Below are positions 56,338 to 64,000 of a DNA stretch of 64,000 nt, piece by piece. The stretch comes from Streptomyces griseofuscus (GTDB lineage Bacteria; Actinomycetota; Actinomycetes; Streptomycetales; Streptomycetaceae). The notes beneath the pieces are model-generated. The model saw only the letters and a program-made list of their open reading frames with translations, did not search any database and was not told where the DNA came from. Where the stretch lies: assembly GCF_014673495.1 (NCBI RefSeq), contig NZ_CP051006.1, positions 4,712,001-4,776,000 on the forward strand, given 5' to 3'. How positions within the stretch are numbered: position 1 is the stretch's first letter; each line of letters opens with the position of its first letter. Both the position numbers and the translations under genes were made by a program.

Positions 56338-58010
56338 ACCCTCTGCGGATAGGCAACTTCTCCGGCTTCTACGGCGACCGCTTCGACGCCCTGCGCGAGA
56401 TGCTCACCGGCGGCGAACTCGACGTCCTCACCGGCGACTACCTCGCCGAACTCACCATGCTGATCCTCGCCCGCGACCGGCTGAAGGACCCAGGCGCCGG
56501 ATACGCCCGCACCTTCCTGCGCCAGCTGGAGGACGTCCTCGGGCTGGTCCAGGAGCGCGGGGTGCGGATCGTCACCAACGCGGGCGGCCTCAACCCCGCC
56601 GGACTCGCCGGGCACATAGGCGAGTTGGTCGACCGGCTCGGCATCCCCCTGCGTGTCGCCCATGTCGAGGGCGACGACCTGACCGCCGACCACCCCGGCG
56701 CCCTCGCCGCCCACGCCTACCTCGGCGGCTTCGGCATCGCCGCGTGCCTGCGGGTGGGCGCGGACATCGTCGTCACCGGGCGGGTGACCGACGCGGCCCT
56801 CGTCACCGGGCCCGCCGCCGCCCATTTCGGCTGGGGGCCGGGGGAGTTCGACAGGCTGGCCGGGGCCGTCGTCGCCGGGCATGTGCTGGAGTGCGGAACC
56901 CAGGCCACCGGCGGGAACTACGCGTTCTTCCAGGAGGGCGACGTACGACGGCCCGGCTTCCCGCTCGCCGAGATCCACGCCGACGGCAGCAGCGTCATCA
57001 CCAAGCACCCCGGCACCGGTGGCTTCGTGGACGTCGGCACGGTCACCGCGCAGCTGCTGTACGAGACCGGGGGCGCCCGGTACGCAGGACCCGACGTCAC
57101 CGCCCGCCTGGACAGCGTCCGGCTGCGCCAGGACGGGCCCGACCGGGTGCGGATCGCAGGGGTGAGGGGGGAAGCGCCACCGCCGACCCTCAAGGTCGGG
57201 CTCAACAGGCTCGGGGGCTTTCGCAACGAGGTCGTCTTCGTACTCACCGGGCTCGGCATCGAGGCCAAGGCGGACCTCGTCAAGGACCAGCTGGCGGCGG
57301 AGATGGCCAAGTCACCGCCCGCCGACGTCCGTTGGGAACTCGTGCGCACCGACCGCCCCGACGCCGGCACCGAGGAGACCGCGAGCGCCCTGCTGCGTCT
57401 GGTCGTACGGGATCCGGACCAGAAGGTCGTCGGGCGGGCGCTCAGCGGGGCGGCCATCGAGCTGGCGCTGGCCAGTTACCCCGGATTCCATGTGCTCGCC
57501 CCGCCCGGCAAGGGCGACCCCTACGGGATCTTCGAGGACACGTACGTGCCCCAGGGGGAGGTGCCCCACACGGCCGTCCTCCCCGACGGGCGGCCCGTAC
57601 GGGTCCCACCGCCCCCCGAGACCCTCCCCCTGGCGGAGGCGCCCGCCGCCGGACTCCCCGCTCCCTTGGAGTACGGCGCCACCCGCCGTGCACCCCTCGG
57701 TCTCGTCGCCGGTGCCCGCAGCGGGGACAAGGGCGGGAACGCCAATGTGGGGGTGTGGGCCCGTACCGACGAGGCATGGCGATGGCTCGCGCACGAGCTG
57801 ACGGTGGACCGGTTCCGGGAGCTTATCCCGGAGAGCCGCGAGCTGCCCGTCACCCGCCACCCGCTCCCCGGGCTGCGCGCCCTGAACTTCGTCGTCACCG
57901 GCATCCTCGGCGCCGGCGTCGCCTCCCGGCACCGTTTCGACCCGCAGGCCAAGGCCCTCGGCGAATGGCTGCGCTCCCGCCACCTGGACATCCCGGAGGC
58001 CCTGCTGTGA
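56334..58010 (+). CDS. AtuA-like protein (DUF1446)
   Basis: A 558-residue protein of the acyclic terpene utilisation AtuA family. The N-terminal part (LRIGNFSGFYGDRFDALREM; TNAGGLNPAGLAGHIGELVD; IVVTGRVTDAALVTGPAAAH) matches DUF1446. The last 105 residues form the AtuA-like C-terminal domain (APLGLVAGARSGDKGGNANVG). In Pseudomonas atuA belongs to the citronellol/geraniol catabolic operon, but the exact reaction is unknown. GTG 56334 overlaps the preceding stop by four bases, and the stop overlaps the next start in the same way, so the operon is tightly coupled. Confidence 0.9.
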   Translation: MNPLRIGNFSGFYGDRFDALREMLTGGELDVLTGDYLAELTMLILARDRLKDPGAGYARTFLRQLEDVLGLVQERGVRIVTNAGGLNPAGLAGHIGELVDRLGIPLRVAHVEGDDLTADHPGALAAHAYLGGFGIAACLRVGADIVVTGRVTDAALVTGPAAAHFGWGPGEFDRLAGAVVAGHVLECGTQATGGNYAFFQEGDVRRPGFPLAEIHADGSSVITKHPGTGGFVDVGTVTAQLLYETGGARYAGPDVTARLDSVRLRQDGPDRVRIAGVRGEAPPPTLKVGLNRLGGFRNEVVFVLTGLGIEAKADLVKDQLAAEMAKSPPADVRWELVRTDRPDAGTEETASALLRLVVRDPDQKVVGRALSGAAIELALASYPGFHVLAPPGKGDPYGIFEDTYVPQGEVPHTAVLPDGRPVRVPPPPETLPLAEAPAAGLPAPLEYGATRRAPLGLVAGARSGDKGGNANVGVWARTDEAWRWLAHELTVDRFRELIPESRELPVTRHPLPGLRALNFVVTGILGAGVASRHRFDPQAKALGEWLRSRHLDIPEALL

Positions 58011-59605
58011 CCGTCCTCGACACGGCCCTGGACACCCACCACCCCGACTACACGGCGAATCGCGAGGCCATGCTCGGCAAACTCGCCGAGCTGGCGGGCG
58101 AACACGCCAAGGCGCTCGCGGGCGGCGGCGAGAAGTACGTCCAACGGCACCGCAAGCGCGGCAAGTTGCTCGCCCGTGAGCGCATCGAGCTGCTGCTCGA
58201 CCCGGACACCCCGTTCCTGGAGCTGTCCCCGCTCGCCGCCTGGGGCAGCGAGTACACCGTCGGTGCCTCCCTCGTCACCGGGATCGGTGTGGTCGAGGGC
58301 GTGGAGTGCCTGATCACCGCCAACGACCCGACCGTGCGCGGCGGCGCCAGCAACCCCTGGAGCCTGAAGAAGGCCCTGCGCGCCAATGACATCGCGCTCG
58401 CCAACCGGCTGCCCTGCGTCAGCCTGGTGGAGTCGGGCGGCGCCGATCTGCCCTCGCAGAAAGAGATCTTCATCCCCGGCGGCGCCATCTTCCGTGATCT
58501 GACCCGGCTTTCGGCCGCCGGGATCCCGACCGTGGCCGTCGTCTTCGGCAACTCCACGGCGGGCGGCGCCTACATCCCCGGCATGTCCGACCACGTCATC
58601 ATGGTCAAGGAACGGGCCAAGGTGTTTCTCGGCGGACCGCCGCTGGTGAAGATGGCCACCGGCGAGGAGAGCGACGACGAGTCCCTGGGCGGCGCCGAGA
58701 TGCACGCCCGCGTCTCCGGGCTCGCCGACTACTTCGCCGTGGACGAGCGGGACGCCCTGCGCCAGGCCCGCCGGGTCGTCGCGCGCCTCAACCACCGCAA
58801 GGCGACCGCCGATCCGGGCCCCGCCGAGCCACCCAAGTACGACCCGGAGGAACTGCTGGGCATCGTCCCCGGCGACCTCAAGATCCCCTTCGATCCGCGC
58901 GAGGTCGTCGCCCGGATCGTGGACGGCTCCGACTTCGACGAGTTCAAACCGCTGTACGGCACCAGCCTGGTGACCGGCTGGGCCGCCCTGCACGGCTACC
59001 CCGTCGGCATCCTCGCCAACGCCCAGGGGGTGCTGTTCAGCGCGGAGTCGCAGAAGGCCGCCCAGTTCATCCAGCTCGCCAACCAGCGCGACATCCCGCT
59101 GCTCTTCCTGCACAACACCACCGGCTACATGGTCGGGCGGGAGTACGAGCAGGGCGGGATCATCAAGCACGGCGCGATGATGATCAACGCGGTGTCCAAC
59201 TCCCGGGTCCCGCACCTGTCCGTCCTCATGGGCGCCTCCTACGGGGCCGGCCACTACGGGATGTGCGGCCGCGCCTACGACCCCCGCTTCCTGTTCGCCT
59301 GGCCCAGCGCCAAGTCCGCCGTCATGGGCCCGCAGCAGCTCGCCGGTGTGCTGTCGATCGTCGCGCGGCAGTCGGCGGCGGCGAAGGGGCAGCCGTACGA
59401 CGAGGACGCGGACGCCGCCCTGCGCGCCATGGTGGAGCAGCAGATCGAGTCCGAGTCGCTGCCGATGTTCCTGTCCGGGCGGCTCTACGACGACGGCGTC
59501 ATCGACCCGCGCGACACCCGTACCGTCCTCGGCCTGTGCCTCTCCGCGATCCACACCGCCCCCTACGCGGGCGCGCGCGGCGGCTTCGGCGTCTTCCGGA
59601 TGTGA
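58007..59605 (+). CDS. Acyl-CoA carboxylase beta subunit (carboxyltransferase)
   Basis: A 532-residue biotin-dependent carboxyltransferase of the methylcrotonyl/geranyl-CoA type. Two crotonase-like halves are visible: SLVESGGADLPSQKEIFIPG and FGNSTAGGAYIPGMSDHVIM (acyl-CoA and biotin loops), then FLHNTTGYMVGREYEQGGII and MGASYGAGHYGMCGRAYDPR. Length fits MccB/AtuC. GTG 58007 overlaps the preceding stop. It works with the alpha subunit encoded next. Sequence resemblance to MccB and AtuC is similar by eye, so the chain-length specificity is open. Confidence 0.93.
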   Translation: MTVLDTALDTHHPDYTANREAMLGKLAELAGEHAKALAGGGEKYVQRHRKRGKLLARERIELLLDPDTPFLELSPLAAWGSEYTVGASLVTGIGVVEGVECLITANDPTVRGGASNPWSLKKALRANDIALANRLPCVSLVESGGADLPSQKEIFIPGGAIFRDLTRLSAAGIPTVAVVFGNSTAGGAYIPGMSDHVIMVKERAKVFLGGPPLVKMATGEESDDESLGGAEMHARVSGLADYFAVDERDALRQARRVVARLNHRKATADPGPAEPPKYDPEELLGIVPGDLKIPFDPREVVARIVDGSDFDEFKPLYGTSLVTGWAALHGYPVGILANAQGVLFSAESQKAAQFIQLANQRDIPLLFLHNTTGYMVGREYEQGGIIKHGAMMINAVSNSRVPHLSVLMGASYGAGHYGMCGRAYDPRFLFAWPSAKSAVMGPQQLAGVLSIVARQSAAAKGQPYDEDADAALRAMVEQQIESESLPMFLSGRLYDDGVIDPRDTRTVLGLCLSAIHTAPYAGARGGFGVFRM

Positions 59606-59610
59606 GGTCC

Positions 59611-61482
59611 ATGATCCAGACACTGCTGGTCGCCAATCGCGGCGAGATCGCCTGCCGTATCTTCCGCACCTGCTCCGACCTGGGCATCCGCACGGTCGCC
59701 GTGTACTCGGACGCCGATGAGCACGCCCTGCACACCCGCCGGGCGGACACGGCGGTACGGCTGCCGGGCGCGGCGCCCGCCGACACCTATCTGCGCGGTG
59801 ACCTGATCGTGAAGGCCGCCCTCGCGGCCGGCGCGGACGCCGTGCACCCCGGTTACGGCTTCCTCTCCGAGAACCCGGACTTCGCCCGCGCGGTCCTGGA
59901 CGCCGGTCTGACCTGGATCGGGCCGTCCCCCGAGGCCATCGAGGCCATGGCCTCCAAGACGCGCGCCAAGCGGCTGATGGGCCTGGAACCCCTGGGGGAG
60001 GTCACCCAGGGGGACCTGCCGGTGCTGGTGAAGGCGGCGGCGGGCGGCGGGGGGCGCGGGATGCGGATCGTGCGCCGTCTGGACGAGCTCCGGGACGCCC
60101 TGGAAGGGGCGCGCGCCGAGGCCGCGAGCGCCTTCGGGGACGGCGAGGTGTTCATGGAGCCGTACATCGAGAACGGCCGCCACATCGAGGTGCAGATCCT
60201 CGCCGACACCCACGGCACGGTGTGGCCGCTCGGCACCCGCGACTGCTCCCTCCAGCGCCGCCACCAGAAGGTGATCGAGGAGGCCCCGGCACCCGGCCTG
60301 CCCGAGCGGCTCGCGCGGGAGCTGCGGACCCTGGCGGTACGGGCCGCGCGCGCCGTCTCCTACGTCGGCGCGGGCACCGTCGAGTTCCTGGTCGCCGATG
60401 GCCGCGCGCACTTCCTGGAGATGAACACCCGCCTCCAGGTCGAACACCCGGTGACCGAGGCGGTGTTCGGGCTCGACCTGGTCACCGAGCAGCTCCGGAT
60501 CGCCGAGGGCCATGCCCTGGAGAAGGACCCGCCGAGCCCGCGCGGCCACGCGATCGAGGTCCGCCTGTACGCCGAGGACCCCGCCCGCGACTGGGCCCCG
60601 CAGACCGGCACCCTGCACCGGCTCGCCGTGCCGCCCGGGGTCCGCCTCGACACCGGCTACGGCGACGGCGACCCCATCGGCGTCCACTACGACCCGATGC
60701 TCGCGAAGGCCGTCGCCCACGCCCCGACCCGCGCGGAGGCGGTCCGGCGGCTCGCGGGCGCCCTGGAATCGGCGGTGATCCACGGCCCCGCCACCAACCG
60801 CGATCTGCTCGTCCGCTCCCTGCGCCACGAGGAGTTCACCTCCGGCCGCATGGACACCGGCTTCTACGACCGCCACCTGGCCGCCCTCACGACGCCCGCC
60901 CCCGACCCCCTCGCCCCGCTCGCCGCCGCCCTCGCCGACGCCCATGGCCGCTCCCGCTTCGGCGGCTGGCGCAATGTGCCGTCCCAGGACCAGGTCAAGC
61001 GGTACGAGGCGGCGGGGGAGGAGACCGAGGTCCGCTACCGGCACACCCGCGCGGGCCTGGCGGCGGACGGGGTACGGGTCGTCCACGCCGACGCGGGCAC
61101 GGTCGTACTCGAAGTGGACGGCGTGCGGCGCGAGTTCGCGGTGACGCGATACGGCAACGAGGTGTACGTGAACGCCGAGCGGCTGATCGCGCTGCCCCGC
61201 TTCCCCGATCCCACCGCCCAGCTCGCTCCGGGCTCCTTGGTGGCGCCGATGCCCGGCACGGTCGTACGGGTCGCCGACGGCCTGACAGAGGGCGCGACGG
61301 TCACCGCCGGACAGCCCCTGATCTGGCTGGAGGCGATGAAGATGCAGCACCAGATCTCGGCCCCCGCCACGGGAACCCTGACCTCCCTCCACGCCGAGCC
61401 GGGACAGCAGGTGGAGCCCGGCCTGCTGCTGGCGGTCGTGCAGCCGACCCATATACAACCCGCATCCGGAGGAATCGCATGA
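59611..61482 (+). CDS. Acyl-CoA carboxylase alpha subunit (biotin carboxylase and BCCP)
   Basis: A 623-residue protein. Residues 1-430 are the biotin carboxylase with ATP-grasp core (VKAAAGGGGRGMRIVRRLDE) and EMNTRLQVEHPVTE; residues 555-615 are the biotin carrier domain with the target lysine in WLEAMKMQHQIS. An oddity: after SKTRAKRLM the usual AAGVPxLxP segment is missing and GLEPLGEVTQGD leads directly to the ATP-grasp strand, a deletion of roughly eight residues. Whether this affects activity is unknown. ATG 59611 has GAGG upstream, 5 nt after the beta-subunit gene. The stop overlaps the next gene by four bases. Confidence 0.92.
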   Translation: MIQTLLVANRGEIACRIFRTCSDLGIRTVAVYSDADEHALHTRRADTAVRLPGAAPADTYLRGDLIVKAALAAGADAVHPGYGFLSENPDFARAVLDAGLTWIGPSPEAIEAMASKTRAKRLMGLEPLGEVTQGDLPVLVKAAAGGGGRGMRIVRRLDELRDALEGARAEAASAFGDGEVFMEPYIENGRHIEVQILADTHGTVWPLGTRDCSLQRRHQKVIEEAPAPGLPERLARELRTLAVRAARAVSYVGAGTVEFLVADGRAHFLEMNTRLQVEHPVTEAVFGLDLVTEQLRIAEGHALEKDPPSPRGHAIEVRLYAEDPARDWAPQTGTLHRLAVPPGVRLDTGYGDGDPIGVHYDPMLAKAVAHAPTRAEAVRRLAGALESAVIHGPATNRDLLVRSLRHEEFTSGRMDTGFYDRHLAALTTPAPDPLAPLAAALADAHGRSRFGGWRNVPSQDQVKRYEAAGEETEVRYRHTRAGLAADGVRVVHADAGTVVLEVDGVRREFAVTRYGNEVYVNAERLIALPRFPDPTAQLAPGSLVAPMPGTVVRVADGLTEGATVTAGQPLIWLEAMKMQHQISAPATGTLTSLHAEPGQQVEPGLLLAVVQPTHIQPASGGIA

Positions 61483-62669
61483 CCACCCTCATCGAGTCCG
61501 AAGAGCACAAGGCACTCCGCTCCGCCGTGTCCGCCCTCGGCAACCGTTACGGCCGCGACTACCTCACCCGCACCCTCGCCGAGGGCAAGCCCCTCACCGA
61601 ACTCTGGTCCGAGGCCGGGAGGCTGGGCTATCTCGGCGTCAACCTCCCCGAGGCATACGGCGGTGGCGGCGGCGGAATCACCGAACTCTCCATCGTCCTA
61701 GAAGAGTTGGGCGCCGCCGGTTCCCCCCTCCTCATGCTCGTCGTGTCCCCCGCCATCTGCGGCACCGTCATCGCCCGCTTCGGTACCGAGGCGCAGAAGC
61801 GCGACTGGCTCCCCGGCCTCGCCGACGGCACCAGGATGATGGCCTTCGGCATCACCGAACCCGACGCCGGTTCCAACAGCCACCGCATCACCACCACCGC
61901 CCGCCGCGACGGCGCCGACTGGCTGCTCACCGGGCGCAAGGTGTTCATCTCCGGCGTGGACATGGCCGACGCGGTACTGATCGTCGGCCGCACCGAGGAC
62001 GCCCGCACCGGCCGCCTCAAGCCCTGCCTCTTCATCGTGCCGACCGACGCGCCCGGCTTCCAGAAGCGCCCGATCGACATGGAACTCAAGGCCGCGGAAA
62101 AGCAGTTCGAGCTGGTCCTGGACGATGTACGGCTGCCCGCGGACGCGCTCGTCGGTGGGGGCACCTCCCACGCTTTCGGCAGTGGGGGAGAGGACGCGGG
62201 CCTGCTCCAGCTGTTCGCGGGGCTCAACCCGGAGCGCGTCATGACCGCCGCGTTCGCCATCGGGATGGGCCGGTACGCGCTCGGCCGGGCCATCGAGTAC
62301 GCCCGCGACCGCACCGTCTGGAAGACGCCCATCGGCGCCCACCAGGCGATCGCGCACCCCCTGGCGCAGGCGCACATCGACCTGGAACTGGCCCGGCTGA
62401 TGATGCAGAAGGCCGCCCGTCTCTACGACGCGGGCGACGACATCGGCGCGGGCGAGGCCGCCAACATGGCCAAGTACGCCGCCGGAGAAGCGTGCGTGAA
62501 AGCCGTCGACCAGGCCGTGCACACCCTCGGCGGCAACGGCCTCACTCGCGAGTACGGGCTCGCCTCGCTGATAACGGCCGCCCGGGTGGCTCGTATCGCG
62601 CCGGTGAGCCGGGAGATGATTCTCAACTACGTCTCCCACCAGAGCCTGGGCCTGCCCAAGTCGTACTGA
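61479..62669 (+). CDS. Acyl-CoA dehydrogenase with small in-frame insertion
   Basis: A 396-residue flavoprotein. FAD/substrate motifs: FGITEPDAGSNSHRITTTAR in the middle barrel and QAVHTLGGNGLTREYGLASL near the C-terminus. It would oxidise citronellyl- or isovaleryl-type CoA in this operon (AtuD-like, inference). At about residues 227-237 an extra GGTSHAFGSGG interrupts the expected LVG-EDAGLLQLF stretch. That DNA (62154-62190) is palindromic. ATG 61479 overlaps the carboxylase stop (ATGA) with GGAGGAA upstream. The insertion lies in a surface loop of the family and is probably tolerated. Confidence 0.92.
   Translation: MTTLIESEEHKALRSAVSALGNRYGRDYLTRTLAEGKPLTELWSEAGRLGYLGVNLPEAYGGGGGGITELSIVLEELGAAGSPLLMLVVSPAICGTVIARFGTEAQKRDWLPGLADGTRMMAFGITEPDAGSNSHRITTTARRDGADWLLTGRKVFISGVDMADAVLIVGRTEDARTGRLKPCLFIVPTDAPGFQKRPIDMELKAAEKQFELVLDDVRLPADALVGGGTSHAFGSGGEDAGLLQLFAGLNPERVMTAAFAIGMGRYALGRAIEYARDRTVWKTPIGAHQAIAHPLAQAHIDLELARLMMQKAARLYDAGDDIGAGEAANMAKYAAGEACVKAVDQAVHTLGGNGLTREYGLASLITAARVARIAPVSREMILNYVSHQSLGLPKSY
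62154..62190 (+). repeat. Palindromic repeat element inserted within the acyl-CoA dehydrogenase gene
   Basis: The G-rich then C-rich element GGTGGGGGCACCTCCCA is followed by a short spacer and GTGGGGGAG. CTCCCAC pairs with GTGGG(GG)AG. I recall elements of this type dispersed in many copies in Streptomyces genomes (recollection, unchecked). Its length keeps the reading frame open. Confidence 0.6.
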
Positions 62670-62691
62670 GCCGCAGCCGCTTGGAGGAACC

Positions 62692-64000
62692 GTGTTCCGC
62701 AGCGAGTACGCAAGTGTCCCGCCCGTCGAACTCCCCGTCCATGACGCCGTGCTGGGCCACGCGGTCGAATTCGGCGAGCGGCCCGCGCTGGTCGACGGCA
62801 CGGACGGGACCACGCTCACGTACGAGCAGGTGGACCGGTTCCACCGGCGACTCGCCGCCGCCCTCGCCGACGCGGGCGTGCGCAAGGGCGATGTCCTCGC
62901 CCTGCACAGCCCCAACACCATCGCCTTCCCGACCGCCTTCTACGCCGCCACCCGGGCGGGCGCCACCGTCACCACGGCCCATCCGCTCGCCACCGCCGAG
63001 GAGTTGGCCAAGCAGCTGCGGGACAGCGGGACCCGCTGGCTCGTCACCGTCTCGCCGCTGCTGCCCACCGCCCGCCGCGCCGCCGAACTCGCGGGCGGCG
63101 TTCGGGAGATCTTCGTGTGCGACAGCGCACCCGGGCACCGCTCGCTGATCGACCTGCTCGGCACGGCGGCACCCGAACCGGAGCTGGCGTTCGACGTGGC
63201 GGAGGACGTCGCGGTGCTGCCGTACTCCTCCGGTACCACCGGCGTGCCCAAGGGGGTGATGCTCACCCACCGCCAGATCGGCACGAACCTGGCCCAGTTG
63301 CAGTCGGCCGCACCCACCGGGCCCGGTGAACGCATCCTCGCCGTCCTGCCGTTCTTCCACATCTACGGCCTGACCGCGCTGATGAACGCGCCCCTGCGGC
63401 TCGGCAGCACGGTCGTCGTGCTGCCCCGCTTCGACCTGGAGACCTTCCTCGCCGCGATCGAGAAGCACCGCATCACCGGCCTCTACGTCGCCCCGCCGAT
63501 CGTCCTCGCCCTCGCCAAGCACCCCGCGGTCACCCGCTACGACCTCTCCTGCCTCCAGTACGTCCTGTGCGCCGCCGCCCCGCTGGACGCCGATCTCGCC
63601 CGCGCCTGCGCGCACCGCCTCGGACTGCCCCCGATCGGCCAGGCCTACGGCATGACCGAACTGTCCCCGGGCAGCCATGTCGTCCCGCTCGACCGGCTGC
63701 ACGACGCGCCCGCCGGGACCGTCGGCAAGCTGATCGCGGGCACCGAGATGCGGATCGTGGACCTGGCCGACCCCGCCCGTGACCTCGGCGCGGGGGAGCG
63801 GGGGGAGATCCTGATCCGGGGGCCCCAGGTGATGAAGGGCTACCTCGGCCGGCCCGAGGCCACCGCCGCGCTGATCGACGCGGACGGCTGGCTGCACACC
63901 GGGGACGTCGGCCAAGTCGACGGCGACGGCTGGCTGTTCGTGGTGGACCGGGTGAAGGAACTCATCAAGTACAAGGGCTTCCAGGTGGCACCCGCCGAAC
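62692..64000 (+). CDS. 4-coumarate-CoA-ligase-type acyl-CoA synthetase, C-terminus beyond window
   Basis: 436 residues are visible and the frame is open at the window end. ANL-superfamily motifs: PYSSGTTGVPKGVMLTH (ATP loop), IGQAYGMTELSPGSH, GYLGRPEATAALIDADGWLH with TGD, and VVDRVKELIKYKGFQVAPAE (the A8 hinge). It activates a carboxylic acid with ATP and CoA, probably feeding the upstream acyl-CoA steps. GTG 62692 has TTGGAGGAACC upstream, 22 nt after the dehydrogenase gene, so it belongs to the operon. The substrate could be a terpenoid, aryl or branched acid. Confidence 0.93.
   Translation, partial: MFRSEYASVPPVELPVHDAVLGHAVEFGERPALVDGTDGTTLTYEQVDRFHRRLAAALADAGVRKGDVLALHSPNTIAFPTAFYAATRAGATVTTAHPLATAEELAKQLRDSGTRWLVTVSPLLPTARRAAELAGGVREIFVCDSAPGHRSLIDLLGTAAPEPELAFDVAEDVAVLPYSSGTTGVPKGVMLTHRQIGTNLAQLQSAAPTGPGERILAVLPFFHIYGLTALMNAPLRLGSTVVVLPRFDLETFLAAIEKHRITGLYVAPPIVLALAKHPAVTRYDLSCLQYVLCAAAPLDADLARACAHRLGLPPIGQAYGMTELSPGSHVVPLDRLHDAPAGTVGKLIAGTEMRIVDLADPARDLGAGERGEILIRGPQVMKGYLGRPEATAALIDADGWLHTGDVGQVDGDGWLFVVDRVKELIKYKGFQVAPAE

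Overview
The window is chromosomal DNA from a high-GC actinomycete, almost certainly Streptomyces or a close relative such as Kitasatospora. The evidence is very high GC with GC-rich third codon positions, frequent GTG starts, many leaderless genes whose -10 box (TAGGGT, TACCCT, TAGGCT) lies 6-7 nt before the start codon, futalosine-route menaquinone genes, a DasR-like site, and actinobacterial families (DUF2771, DUF3027, DUF2530, DUF397, DUF6879, DUF5753). I see no rRNA, tRNA, CRISPR array, insertion sequence or prophage. Most of it looks like core or conserved chromosome, with one clearly accessory stretch at about 41.1-46.5 kb.

Layout. 0-2.7 kb: a MurNAc uptake and catabolism operon on the minus strand (murR-like regulator, murQ, PTS EIIBC cut by the window edge) with a promoter/operator in front. 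2.7-5.9 kb: two small plus-strand genes, a GNAT fusion, an HD hydrolase and a VapBC-like PIN/RHH pair. 5.9-8.7 kb: cutC behind a DasR-type site, then a divergent FAD monooxygenase/TetR pair with clustered operators. 8.8-12.4 kb: NfeD-like/flotillin operon and a HelD/HelR-type RNA polymerase ATPase. 12.6-14.5 kb: a secreted choice-of-anchor-A/SpaA protein. 14.9-19.5 kb: XPB helicase and a helicase C-terminal-domain protein. 19.6-22.4 kb: HAAS-like membrane protein, HAD hydrolase, small membrane protein, cold-shock protein. 22.4-26.1 kb: mqnD-mqnB-DUF2771 operon and an MFS permease. 26.4-31.1 kb: DUF3027, GNAT and a large sacsin/Hsp90-like ATPase. 31.2-36.6 kb: secreted protein behind an ECF-type promoter, CtpE-like P-type ATPase, DUF2530, NCS2 purine permease. 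36.6-41.1 kb: RHH protein, MarR-MFS pair, GNAT, ThpR, a 28-residue membrane peptide, aldo/keto reductase.

41.1-46.5 kb is the accessory region: Uma2 nuclease-fold protein, SGNH hydrolase, a membrane-anchored propeller-like protein, an unrecognised protein, a DUF397 protein, a frameshifted DUF6879 locus, a Scr1-type XRE regulator and a truncated DUF1772 gene. 46.6-55.4 kb: serC, a large FAD/Fe-S dehydrogenase, FemX-like transferase, EamA transporter, a methyltransferase pseudogene with two lesions, and a polysaccharide pyruvyl transferase-family protein. 55.4-64.0 kb: an acyl-CoA catabolic operon (TIGR03084, AtuA-like, carboxylase beta and alpha, acyl-CoA dehydrogenase, acyl-CoA ligase running off the end) resembling acyclic-terpene/leucine-type catabolism.

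The strongest items for follow-up are the disrupted DUF397/DUF6879/Scr1 region, a palindromic repeat apparently inserted in frame in the acyl-CoA dehydrogenase, the possible CTG start of mqnB, several well-formed operators, and four tandem-repeat intergenic blocks. All calls are from reading the sequence and from family knowledge; no database search was run.
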